This document shows positions 15,276 to 22,748 of a DNA stretch of 26,637 nt, piece by piece (the first letter of the stretch is position 1; every line of letters begins with the position of its first letter). This DNA is from Bacillota bacterium (GTDB lineage: Bacteria > Bacillota > Syntrophomonadia > Syntrophomonadales > Syntrophomonadaceae). A model generated the notes under the pieces. It was not told the origin of the DNA and ran no database searches. It saw only the letters and a list, made by a program, of their open reading frames with translations. A program made the translations under genes and the position numbers. The DNA is taken from assembly GCA_023395515.1 (NCBI GenBank), contig JAEWZB010000119.1:1-26637 (forward strand). The letters are read 5' to 3'.

Positions 15276-16744
15276 TTAACATTGCTCCTTAAAATTTCCC
15301 GGGCTACCCGACGGTCATCAAAATCCAACACCTGGTCTCCGATCAGTTGATAAGTTTCATGCCCCTTACCGGCTATTATTACTAGGTCCCCAGGCCGGGC
15401 CAAATTAATAGCATGTTGTATAGCTTCCCGGCGGTCAATTATCATCGCATAACGGGAATGTTCTACTTTATCCAGACCAGGTATTATATCTTCAATAATC
15501 TTTTGTGGTTCTTCACTCCTGGGATTATCAGAGGTTACCACACAAAAATCACTATATAGTGCTGCAATTTCCCCCATTAAAGGCCGTTTAGTTTTATCCC
15601 GGTCTCCTCCACAGCCGAATACCGTTATGATTCTATTTTCCGCTATTTTTCGGGCGGTTTTTAAAATATTTTCTAAACCATCCGGGGTATGGGCATAATC
15701 AACTATTACCGAAAATTTTTGGCCACAATTAATCTGTTCAAACCGGCCCGGAACTCCTTCAATATCTTCCAGAACTCTTTTAATAATGGCGGTGTCTATA
15801 CCTTCCTGCAAACCGAAAGCAATAGCAGCTAAAATATTATATACACTAAAAAGGCCGATTAACTTAGTGTTAATTTTAAATTCCTGATCATTATATTTAA
15901 CTAGAAAACTAGTTCCTTTAAGGGAAGTTTTAAGCTTTAAGGCTTTTACATTAGAATCTTGGTTAATTCCATAAGTAATCGCTTGGCCATTTGATGCGGC
16001 AATAAAGTAGTCAGCATTACTGTCATCAGCATTTACAATAGTAAAACCTGGTTTAGCAGCATTAATCATGTTAAATAGCTTAAGCTTAGCTTCCCGATAC
16101 GATTCCATACTATGATGATAATCTAAATGATCCTGGCTTAAGTTAGAGTATATGGCCACATTAAAATCAAGGTCATCTACCCGGTGTAAATCTAAGGCAT
16201 GGGAAGATACTTCCATTACTACATAATCAGCCTTTTCTTGGACCGCTAAGTTTATGAATTCTTCTATTTCAGGAGCTTCCGGGGTAGTATGTTTAAGGTC
16301 TTTTTCCCTATCACCAATTTTGGCGTAAAGGGTTCCTATAATACCGGCCTTTTTTCCGGCCCCTTCTAACATAGCTTTAATCAAGTGGGTTATAGTAGTT
16401 TTGCCATTAGTACCTGTAACTCCTACCAGGCATAGCTTTTTGGAAGGATTATGATAATAGTTGGCCGCTAATTTAGATAAAGCTTGGCGGGTGTTATTAG
16501 TACGCAGTATAACAATTTCTTGATTTTCAACTTTTATTTCATCCTCGACTAAAATTGCTATAGCTCCATTATTAATAGCGGACTGGATATACTGGTGTCC
16601 ATCAGTTTTAAAACCTTTAATGCAGACAAATAATGATCCGGGTCTAACATTTCTCGAATCATAACTGATATAGTTAATTTCTTGCTCTATATTCCCCACC
16701 AGTAATTCATATTCTATTCCTGTAAAAACCGTTTTTAAATCCAT
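15272..16744 (-). CDS. murE: UDP-MurNAc-L-Ala-D-Glu--meso-diaminopimelate ligase MurE
   Basis: Adds the third stem-peptide residue. The 490 residues show SYDSRNVRPGSLFVCIKGFKTDGH in the N-terminal domain, the ATP loop GTNGKTTITH at 111-120, HTTPEAPEIEEF, VMEVSSHALDLHRVDDLDFNVAIYSNLSQDHLDYH and the C-terminal VVDYAHTPDGLENIL. The substrate-selecting motif reads DNPR (in VVTSDNPRSEEP), which in characterised MurE enzymes marks meso-diaminopimelate rather than L-lysine, so the organism probably has DAP-type peptidoglycan. The ATG is 6 nt from a GGAGGG site. It is coupled to murF by a 4-nt overlap. Confidence 0.97.
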   Translation of the reverse strand: MDLKTVFTGIEYELLVGNIEQEINYISYDSRNVRPGSLFVCIKGFKTDGHQYIQSAINNGAIAILVEDEIKVENQEIVILRTNNTRQALSKLAANYYHNPSKKLCLVGVTGTNGKTTITHLIKAMLEGAGKKAGIIGTLYAKIGDREKDLKHTTPEAPEIEEFINLAVQEKADYVVMEVSSHALDLHRVDDLDFNVAIYSNLSQDHLDYHHSMESYREAKLKLFNMINAAKPGFTIVNADDSNADYFIAASNGQAITYGINQDSNVKALKLKTSLKGTSFLVKYNDQEFKINTKLIGLFSVYNILAAIAFGLQEGIDTAIIKRVLEDIEGVPGRFEQINCGQKFSVIVDYAHTPDGLENILKTARKIAENRIITVFGCGGDRDKTKRPLMGEIAALYSDFCVVTSDNPRSEEPQKIIEDIIPGLDKVEHSRYAMIIDRREAIQHAINLARPGDLVIIAGKGHETYQLIGDQVLDFDDRRVAREILRSNVK

Positions 16745-16761
16745 ATTAGACCCTCCTTTCT

Positions 16762-18876
16762 TTATTCACCCACCGGTTGGAAGTTAACTTTAATACTGGA
16801 ACCTACTGCTACTATTTTACCCGGTTCCGGTGATTGGCTATAAGCTAAACCATATCCCTCCGGAATCAAATGTAATCCTAAATCAGCTAAAACTTTGGCC
16901 ACTTCCTTCATAGATTTTCCTTGTAAATCGGGAATAGTTACTTCTCCCGAATTTTCGTTAGGATGTAGGGCCGAAAGATTTAATATAACCTGGGAACCAC
17001 GCTTTAATTTGGTATGGGGTTTAGGAGTTTGTTGCCACACAATGTTTCCGGTACCACTTACTTTTACACTTAAGCCGCGGCTATTCATAGTAGAAATCGC
17101 CTCGGCCAATGGTAAATTCACCACATCTGGAACTACAACTTGATCTACTGCTTCCAGCTCTTCTTTTTCTTTAGTTTCGTATAAAGGAACCTCTAAATAT
17201 CTTAATGTATCTTTGACAATTTCTCTAAAAGGCGGCGCTGCTACCCATCCCCCATAATAAGGATAACCTTGGGGGGCATCAACTACTACTACACATACAA
17301 TCTGCGGATCATCTGCCGGAGCAAACCCAATAAAGGAGGCTACATATTCATTAGACATATATCCCCCCGCAGGTGATATTTTTTGGGCAGTTCCGGTTTT
17401 TCCAGCTACCCTATATCCATCTATAAATGCATTTTGCCCTGTACCAGTTGATACTACTCCTTCCAACGTTAATCTTAGCCGGCTGGCTATGGAAGGAGAA
17501 ATCACTTCTTTAACTACTTTAGGTTCAATAGATCTTAAAACTTTCCCTTCATTATCAATTACTTGTTTAACTATATGCGGCTGCATTAACTTACCATCAT
17601 TAGCCACTGCCGCTACTGCAGTAATTAGCTGTAACGCAGTTACAGCATTAGCCTGCCCCATGGACATGGTAGCCAGATCTATTTGTTTAGCATTCTTCTG
17701 ATTTACTAATATGCCATCAGCTTCCCCAGGTATATCAATACCAGTAGGTTTACCAAAGCCAAAATCATTTAAATATTTATAGAAAGTAGGAATACCCAGG
17801 TCCAGACCAATTTCCACAAACCCCACATTACACGAATTCTCCACCACTTCGGCAAAAGTCTGACTGCCATGAGCTTTTCTATCTGAACAGCCTATAGTTT
17901 CCTTGCCGACTTTGATATAACCGGGGCAAAAAAACCTTCTTTCACTAGTTATTATGTTTTCCTCCAAAGCCATGGCTGCAGTAACAATCTTCATCGTGGA
18001 ACCCGGTTCATAAACATCATTTATTATAAAATTCCGCCGATTACTAGCCGGGGATTCGTCATATTTATTTGGATCAAAAGTAGGACGGGAAGTTATAGCT
18101 AAAATCTCACCGGTTTTAGGATTCATTACAATGGCACCGGCCGATTTAGCATTTCTCTCTTTAAAGACCTTGTCAATCTCCCTTTCCACTATATATTGAA
18201 TAGTTTCGTCAATGGTCAGGATTAAGTTAGAGCCATCCAAAGGTGGAATATATTTATGAGTTGCTTCAGGTATAGGCCTGCCTCCTGCATCATGTTCTAT
18301 CACAATTCTACCCTTGGTTCCGCCTACTAAATCATTATAGTAAAAATCAACCCCTTCTAAACCGGTGTTGTCTACTCCAGATATTCCTAAAATATGGCTG
18401 GCTAAAGTACCCTTAGGATAATAGCGCCGGCTTTCTTCGGTAAAACCTACTCCCGGCAGGTCTAGTTCACGCAACTCTTTGGTTTTATCAGGCTCCACTT
18501 GTCTTTTAACCCATTCAAAGGAGCTTCTGCGAGTTATTCTTTCATAAAGTTTCTGCTCATCCATTTCTAAAACTGCCGCTAACTTTTGCGCTATTTCTTT
18601 TTCCTTTTTGGAACTGATAATCTCAGCCGGTATAGCATAAATTGAATCGGTACTAACCGAAATCGCTAATTCATTACCATTACGGTCATATATAATTCCT
18701 CTTTTGGATTCTACCGGAATATCTCTCATCCGGTTTTGCATGGCTTTTTCCGATAAATCTGCTCCCCGGACAAATTGAACCCAAAAAACTCTACTACTTA
18801 GTAGAAAAAATACCAGGGAAAATAAGAAAAAAAGCGTAGCAATACGCTTTCTCACCGTAAAATTTGTACTTTGCAA
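16762..18876 (-). CDS. pbpB: Class B penicillin-binding protein with two PASTA domains
   Basis: Septal D,D-transpeptidase of the PBP2B/SpoVD type. In the 704 residues: a basic cytoplasmic start and one membrane helix (~10-33), a dimerisation or pedestal domain (~55-210), and the transpeptidase domain with all three active-site motifs, S293-T-M-K296, S348-C-N350 and K493-T-G-T496. Two C-terminal PASTA repeats follow (~578-637 and ~645-702). Two PASTA domains and the length resemble Bacillus PBP2B; the closely related SpoVD has one, as I recall, so the vegetative role is favoured, though a single gene here may serve both. The start is TTG, 7 nt after AGGTGG. It sits between ftsL and murE, the standard place for the FtsW partner PBP. 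Confidence 0.94.
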   Translation of the reverse strand: MQSTNFTVRKRIATLFFLFSLVFFLLSSRVFWVQFVRGADLSEKAMQNRMRDIPVESKRGIIYDRNGNELAISVSTDSIYAIPAEIISSKKEKEIAQKLAAVLEMDEQKLYERITRRSSFEWVKRQVEPDKTKELRELDLPGVGFTEESRRYYPKGTLASHILGISGVDNTGLEGVDFYYNDLVGGTKGRIVIEHDAGGRPIPEATHKYIPPLDGSNLILTIDETIQYIVEREIDKVFKERNAKSAGAIVMNPKTGEILAITSRPTFDPNKYDESPASNRRNFIINDVYEPGSTMKIVTAAMALEENIITSERRFFCPGYIKVGKETIGCSDRKAHGSQTFAEVVENSCNVGFVEIGLDLGIPTFYKYLNDFGFGKPTGIDIPGEADGILVNQKNAKQIDLATMSMGQANAVTALQLITAVAAVANDGKLMQPHIVKQVIDNEGKVLRSIEPKVVKEVISPSIASRLRLTLEGVVSTGTGQNAFIDGYRVAGKTGTAQKISPAGGYMSNEYVASFIGFAPADDPQIVCVVVVDAPQGYPYYGGWVAAPPFREIVKDTLRYLEVPLYETKEKEELEAVDQVVVPDVVNLPLAEAISTMNSRGLSVKVSGTGNIVWQQTPKPHTKLKRGSQVILNLSALHPNENSGEVTIPDLQGKSMKEVAKVLADLGLHLIPEGYGLAYSQSPEPGKIVAVGSSIKVNFQPVGE

Positions 18877-18904
18877 AGGTATGCCACCTCACATATCAAT
18901 ATTA

Positions 18905-19384
18905 TTAATTTTTCTCTGCGAGAAGTAACAAATTTGTATAAAGCTTATATAAAGGTTTTTCTTCCGCGGCGGAAACAGTATTAATTTCAGCATCCGGATT
19001 ATCCGGGGCAATAGTTACTTTAGGGTCAGATAGTGCCACAGCCACATGTTTTTCCGGTTTACTCATACCTAATTCACTTACGGCAATTTGTTCTACCTTA
19101 TCCAGTGAACAACTTTCCTGGATACTATATTGTAATCTGGCATTGGCGGCTTCATAGTTTTTTAGATCTTGTTCTAAAGATACAATTTGGTAACCTAATG
19201 TAGCACTTTTTATGCAAATATAAACCAGGACTAAACCATAGATAAAAGCAAATCCGGCCAATTTTATAAGAACTTTTCTTTTAATATTTACTTTCTTATA
19301 AGTTTTTTTAACTCTTCTGGCCCGGGGCTCTTCTTCGATTCTGGGTTCCCATTGTCTCGAATAATCATATCCCGCCTGTACCAT
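18905..19384 (-). CDS. ftsL: FtsL-like septum formation protein
   Basis: A 159-residue bitopic protein: a basic cytoplasmic region (~1-52, RRVKKTYKKVNIKRK), one membrane helix (~55-76, LAGFAFIYGLVLVYICIKSATL) and an extracytoplasmic coiled coil (~80-105) containing YQIVSLEQDLKNYEAANARLQYSIQES, followed by DKVEQIAVSELGMSKPE, a segment typical of FtsL and DivIC proteins. The C-terminal tail after ~115 is low in hydrophobic residues and not conserved as far as I can judge. FtsL forms a complex with DivIB and DivIC to control septal synthesis. Sequence similarity in this family is weak; the assignment rests on topology, the LGM segment and its position between rsmH and the PBP gene. The ATG has GGGGAGG 10 nt upstream. 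Confidence 0.85.
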   Translation of the reverse strand: MVQAGYDYSRQWEPRIEEEPRARRVKKTYKKVNIKRKVLIKLAGFAFIYGLVLVYICIKSATLGYQIVSLEQDLKNYEAANARLQYSIQESCSLDKVEQIAVSELGMSKPEKHVAVALSDPKVTIAPDNPDAEINTVSAAEEKPLYKLYTNLLLLAEKN

Positions 19385-19411
19385 ACTATTCTGTCCTCCC
19401 CTTATCTAGAA

Positions 19412-20329
19412 CTATAATTTAACCGCTACACGAAGTTTGGCACTACGTGCCCGATTATTAGTTTCACATTCTAATTCATCTGGTATTATAGGTTTTCTGG
19501 GCTCCATTTTAAGCTCCGGCTTATGATCGCATATACATATAGGTAGTCCCGGAGGACATAGACACTCTTTAGAATTTTCCTGGAAGAAATGCTTTACAAT
19601 TCTATCTTCCAGGGAATGAAAAGTAATAACACATAATCTTCCCCCCGGCACTAAAGCTTGAACAGCTTGAGGTAATACCTCCTCCAGGGCTTCTAATTCA
19701 CCATTAACCGCTATACGAATAGCTTGGAAACTTTTGCGAGCCGGATGTTTTTCCCGGCGATAACTAGCCGGAACCGATTTTTTTATTATTTCAACTAATT
19801 CCAGCGTAGTTTCGATCTGTTTTTCATTTCTATATTGACATATTCCCCGGGCAATACTGCGGGAATATTTTTCCTCTCCATATTTCCATAAAATATTAGC
19901 TATTTCCCCGGATGGATAAGAATTCACTAAATCTTTAGCACTAAAACTATCGGCTTGGTTCATGCGCATATCTAATAAAGCATCTTCATGAAAACTAAAA
20001 CCCCGCTCACTTTCATCTAACTGAAAGGAAGACACCCCTAAATCCATCATTATTCCATTTGCTTTACTAATATTTTGCTCGCTTAATACCTCGGTCAATT
20101 GTCTAAAGTCAGCATGAACATAAACTACATTCTGATTACCTATGGTTTTTTTAGTCTTTTCTAAAGTATTTTTATCTTTATCTAAGGCTAAAACTTTAGC
20201 TCCTGCATCTAATCTAGATAATAATTCCTTAAGATGGCCTCCCCCACCTAAAGTACAATCTACATAAATTCCTTTAGTATCGGTAACCAAATTATCTATA
20301 GTCTGTTTTAAGAGAACCGGTAAATGCAA
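19412..20329 (-). CDS. rsmH: 16S rRNA (cytosine(1402)-N(4))-methyltransferase RsmH
   Basis: Methylates N4 of C1402 in the ribosomal P site using S-adenosylmethionine. The 305 residues open with HLPVLLKQTIDNL and contain the SAM-binding VDCTLGGGGHLKELL (~24-38), LDKDKNTLEKT, MMDLGVSSFQLDESERGFSFHEDALLDMRMNQ, the ARKSFQAIRIAVNGEL region and VITFHSLEDRIVKHFF, all characteristic of RsmH (formerly MraW). The start is TTG with AGGAG 10 nt upstream, overlapping the mraZ TAG stop; there is no alternative upstream start in frame. The mraZ-rsmH pair at the head of the dcw cluster is conserved across bacteria. Confidence 0.97.
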   Translation of the reverse strand: MHLPVLLKQTIDNLVTDTKGIYVDCTLGGGGHLKELLSRLDAGAKVLALDKDKNTLEKTKKTIGNQNVVYVHADFRQLTEVLSEQNISKANGIMMDLGVSSFQLDESERGFSFHEDALLDMRMNQADSFSAKDLVNSYPSGEIANILWKYGEEKYSRSIARGICQYRNEKQIETTLELVEIIKKSVPASYRREKHPARKSFQAIRIAVNGELEALEEVLPQAVQALVPGGRLCVITFHSLEDRIVKHFFQENSKECLCPPGLPICICDHKPELKMEPRKPIIPDELECETNNRARSAKLRVAVKL

Positions 20330-20342
20330 ATTACAACAACTC

Positions 20343-20774
20343 CTATATTCCTAAATCCACCAGACTTTCTGCAATTTCTTCATAAGAAGAGCTAGCCATA
20401 TTGTTATAGTTTTCCCATTTCCCGGCTGACCAAACTTCAATCCTGGAGCCTACCCCGATTATTACAACATCTTTTTCGATTTCGCTATAATCTCTTAGAT
20501 TCGAGGGTACTACAGTTCGTCCTTGTTTATCTATCTCTAATTCTGCAGCTCCCGAGAAAAAAAAGCGCACAAAGGAGCGAACATCCGCCCTAGTTAGTGG
20601 AAGTTTACTTAACTTTTGTTCAATTTCTTGCCACTCTTGTAATGGATAAAGAAAAATACAATTATCCAGACCTTTAGTGGCAATAAACTTATCCCCTAAC
20701 TCTTCCCTAAATTTAGAGGGAATAGTTATTCTGGCTTTAGCATCTAAAGAATGTTCGTATTCTCCCAAAAACAT
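20343..20774 (-). CDS. mraZ: Transcriptional regulator MraZ
   Basis: DNA-binding regulator at the head of the dcw cluster, made of two SpoVT-AbrB-like double-psi barrel domains (approximately residues 5-50 and 77-122). The 143 residues begin MFLGEYEHSLDAKARITIPSKFRE, with the second domain carrying LEIDKQGRTVVPSNLRDY, both the typical family signatures. MraZ assembles as a ring and represses or activates its own promoter by binding direct repeats with a GTGG core; three such repeats occur just upstream at 20840-20814, supporting autoregulation. The ATG has AAAAGGAG 8-9 nt upstream. Confidence 0.97.
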   Translation of the reverse strand: MFLGEYEHSLDAKARITIPSKFREELGDKFIATKGLDNCIFLYPLQEWQEIEQKLSKLPLTRADVRSFVRFFFSGAAELEIDKQGRTVVPSNLRDYSEIEKDVVIIGVGSRIEVWSAGKWENYNNMASSSYEEIAESLVDLGI

Positions 20775-20813
20775 AAAATGGGCTCCTTTTAAAAAAAATC
20801 TAGGGAAACCACT

Positions 20814-20840
20814 CCACTTTTCACCACTTTATACCACTTT
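20814..20840 (-). promoter_or_regulatory. Three MraZ-binding boxes upstream of mraZ
   Basis: On the minus strand AAAGTGG occurs three times at an exact 10-bp period (20840-20834, 20830-20824, 20820-20814), followed by one more imperfect AGTGG at 20813-20809. This matches the form of MraZ boxes described for other bacteria (tandem direct repeats with a GTGG core, one helical turn apart), placed about 40 nt before mraZ. The promoter is probably overlapping or just upstream: TATAAA lies between boxes one and two and TAGAAT lies just before box one, but I could not settle on a -35. Confidence 0.85.
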
Positions 20841-21011
20841 ATTCTACTAAAGCTATTCAATACCTTCTTTGTGAAATAAGGAACTAACTATTTTTTCTCT
20901 TTTATTTATACAAAAAGCCTCCTATATATCGAGCTTTTCGAGCATTTATGCCATGGTGGGGAAAAGCAAAAATTGTACTATGGTCCTAATTTTTTTGAAA
21001 GATTGGCAGGA

Positions 21012-21067
21012 CGTTGGGTGAGTGAGAGGCTAGGAGTGAGGGGTGAGGAGTTAGGAGTGGGGGGAGG
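21012..21067 (+). repeat. G-rich purine tract of GGAGTG/GTGAGG units
   Basis: The plus strand has imperfect repeats of TGAG, GGAGTG and GGGGTGAGG ending in GGGGGG. Nearly all bases are G, A or T. Several G-runs of two or more could fold into a quadruplex on this strand. Such tracts are common in dispersed intergenic repeats; no function is claimed. Confidence 0.4.
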
Positions 21068-21070
21068 CTC

Positions 21071-21374
21071 AAGGGCTTCGCCCTTGTGGATTTGACGCAG
21101 ATTTCCGCTGATTTATTATGATTTTCACAGATTTTTATATGTTTGTGCTTTGCTCACCACAACAGTTGAAGTACTCTACAATTACACCTGATGTTCTCTT
21201 TGGTCACTGATTTTTTGTAGGGGCGACCTTAGGTCGCCTGTCTGTGCTTTAACTCATGTCAGGTATTATTTTGCTTTTATAAATTTACGATTTTTTACAT
21301 CTTACAATTAATGAACAGCGTAAATCAGCGTTTTTCAGCGAAAGTCAGCGTCAAACCATGTGGGCGAAGCCCAC
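21071..21374. repeat. MITE-like unit with inverted ends and an inner palindrome
   Basis: The left end has the hairpin AAGGGC-TTC-GCCCTT (21071-21085), 5 nt, then TTTGACGC (21091-21098) and an imperfect CGCTGATTT run. The right end is the inverse: four CAGCG at 21316, 21326, 21336 and 21346 (exact 10-bp period), GCGTCAAA (21348-21355), 6 nt, then the hairpin with GGGCGAAGCCC (21362-21372). Both arms keep the order hairpin, short gap, TTTGACGC, CGCTGA units. Between them lies the palindrome GGCGACC-TTA-GGTCGCC (21222-21238) inside the repeat at 21217-21238. There is no coding capacity. It looks like a non-autonomous mobile or dispersed repeat unit; no target duplication was identified. Confidence 0.5.
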
Positions 21375-21396
21375 CCATAACGAGTATGCCTATTCA

Positions 21397-22443
21397 TTAC
21401 ACTATCCAAATTGAATTGGAAAAAATCCAGGGGCGATAAGACCTGCCGTGGTTATGATATACTTCCACCCGATAGACACCTCCTTGTTCTACACTTATTC
21501 TAAAATTATCCCCTTGCAGAGTTTTCCATACTTGTCCGTTTCTTATAATTAATACTTTAGCTTTATAAGGAATTTTAATTTCCAATAACATACCTTTTTT
21601 AAACTTAACTTGGCTGCCCATCAGATAGCTTTCCTTATCATCTTTCAGCACAAAACGAAATCCCCGGGAGTTTTTAAAAAAATCATAGCCTACCCAGGAA
21701 TTCCCGGCTCTTAAAGCCGCATAGACATTAGCTTTATCCCGGTTAAAGTCACCGGTTAATTTGTTTTTAGTGATAATGTGCATGTTAATACATTTAAAAG
21801 AGTAATAATAAGGGCCTATAGTAGCAAAAGTTAGGGGGCCTAAGCCTATTTTGATATTATGAGCATCAGAGCCTCCGTATACCATTACCGGCTGCCCCTC
21901 AATCTGCAATTCATCAAGCCACTGCATTACCTCAGGATAAGGTCCTATTAAGGCTTTATGGGGAAAAAATAATAAACATATCCCCGAAAATAATCCCCTA
22001 ATGCCGTCTTTCCATTGGGATAAATAATTCCATATTTCTAGGCCTTGGAAATCAGTAACATTAAAATCAGTCCACTCAAAAGTTATGCCTCCTTTATAAA
22101 GGGGAGAACCTTTTTCCACCGGATGAGCTATAATGCCAAAACCGCCCTGGGCATTGACCGCATCTATTACGGCTTGAGGATTTTCCGTATTATTAGGCAC
22201 CACTTTTTCTATATCTAAGGCTAAATAATGATTGCAGGTATCGTTAATTTCTGCTCCAATTAAAACTAATACTTTATGATGATATCCTTCTTCCCCATTA
22301 TCTAAACCTTTTAAGGTTTCATGATCAGTAACAATAATGAAATCTAAGCCGGCTTTACCAGCCAGCTTAGCAATTTTATCTATCGGATACTCCCCGTCCG
22401 AGTAAGCTGAATGCATATGAATATTGCCCACATATTCGTACAT
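21397..22443 (-). CDS. PHP-domain metal-dependent phosphoesterase
   Basis: A 348-residue predicted cytoplasmic hydrolase of the polymerase and histidinol phosphatase superfamily. Metal-ligand motifs are in order: NIHMHSAYSDGEYPIDKIAKLA (His9, His11, Asp16), VTDHETLKG (Asp40, His41), GAEIN, FGIIAHPVEKG and YGGSDAHNIKIGLG. These are the histidine and aspartate clusters that bind a di- or tri-metal centre in CehA-type PHP proteins. The region after the catalytic core (~240-348) looks beta-rich (LEIKIPYKAKVLIIRNGQVWKTLQGDNFRISVEQGGVYRVEVY) and may be a small accessory domain. Substrate unknown. The ATG has a GGGG site 6 nt upstream. It is a single-gene unit lying between two repeat-rich intergenic regions and has no obvious link to division. 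Confidence 0.88.
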   Translation of the reverse strand: MYEYVGNIHMHSAYSDGEYPIDKIAKLAGKAGLDFIIVTDHETLKGLDNGEEGYHHKVLVLIGAEINDTCNHYLALDIEKVVPNNTENPQAVIDAVNAQGGFGIIAHPVEKGSPLYKGGITFEWTDFNVTDFQGLEIWNYLSQWKDGIRGLFSGICLLFFPHKALIGPYPEVMQWLDELQIEGQPVMVYGGSDAHNIKIGLGPLTFATIGPYYYSFKCINMHIITKNKLTGDFNRDKANVYAALRAGNSWVGYDFFKNSRGFRFVLKDDKESYLMGSQVKFKKGMLLEIKIPYKAKVLIIRNGQVWKTLQGDNFRISVEQGGVYRVEVYHNHGRSYRPWIFSNSIWIV

Positions 22444-22697
22444 AATTAACCCCTTATATATAATTATAAATACACTAATTTACCTTAAGTATATAATAAG
22501 GCACAAGGAACTCTTTTATAATCTATATAATATTCTGCATTCCAGCGCATCGGGGACGGTTCTTTTTGCATGCCAAATTACGCTAGATTCTTTTAGACAC
22601 TGATGAACACTGAAAAACCACTAATTACGCTGAATCTTATGGTAAATTATTTTTGGTTTTTACATAATTATATTTATATAATACCCTTAATTATTAC
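22444..22697. other. Intergenic region with degraded dispersed repeats
   Basis: No gene is seen. Positions 22444-22530 are AT-rich and may hold the PHP promoter (several TATA-like hexamers on the minus strand, none with a convincing -35). Positions 22551-22569 read ATCGGGGACGGTTCTTTTT, resembling the GGGGACGGTTCT sequence I associate with REP-type elements of IS200-like transposases. Positions 22574-22635 contain imperfect copies of the ACGCTGA/ACACTGA units also present near 21316-21350. Confidence 0.4.
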
Positions 22698-22733
22698 AAA
22701 AAAGGCGGCAGGAAAAATTCCTACCACCTTTTT
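22698..22733 (-). terminator. Rho-independent terminator after the stalk-domain gene
   Basis: On the minus strand a long stem (AAAAAGGTGGTAGGAA with TTCCTGCCGCCTTTTT, including two G-U pairs, 4-nt T loop) ends in a run of six T at 22703-22698. It begins about 16 nt after the stop of the 22749-23426 gene and closes the three-gene operon. Confidence 0.9.
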
Positions 22734-22748
22734 AAGGTTTAATTATTA

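Larger units (their letters stand above)
20841..21396. other. Repeat-rich intergenic region between the PHP gene and mraZ
   Basis: Beyond the mraZ boxes no gene is visible. Contents from left to right: AT-rich DNA that probably includes the mraZ promoter (to about 20950); an unremarkable stretch to 21010; a purine-rich tract of GGAGTG and GTGAGG units (about 21012-21067); and the inverted-repeat unit at 21071-21374 listed separately. Open frames here are short and have no ribosome sites. Confidence 0.6.

Noticed and set aside
20913..20938. Hairpin AAAAGC...GCTTTT with T-run, possible minus-strand terminator upstream of mraZ
   Set aside because: The stem is only six AT-rich pairs with a 14-nt loop, and no gene lies close upstream to be terminated.
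21360..21374. GTGGGC-GAA-GCCCAC hairpin as terminator of the PHP gene
   Set aside because: No T-run follows on the minus strand, and it is better explained as an arm of the inverted-repeat unit.
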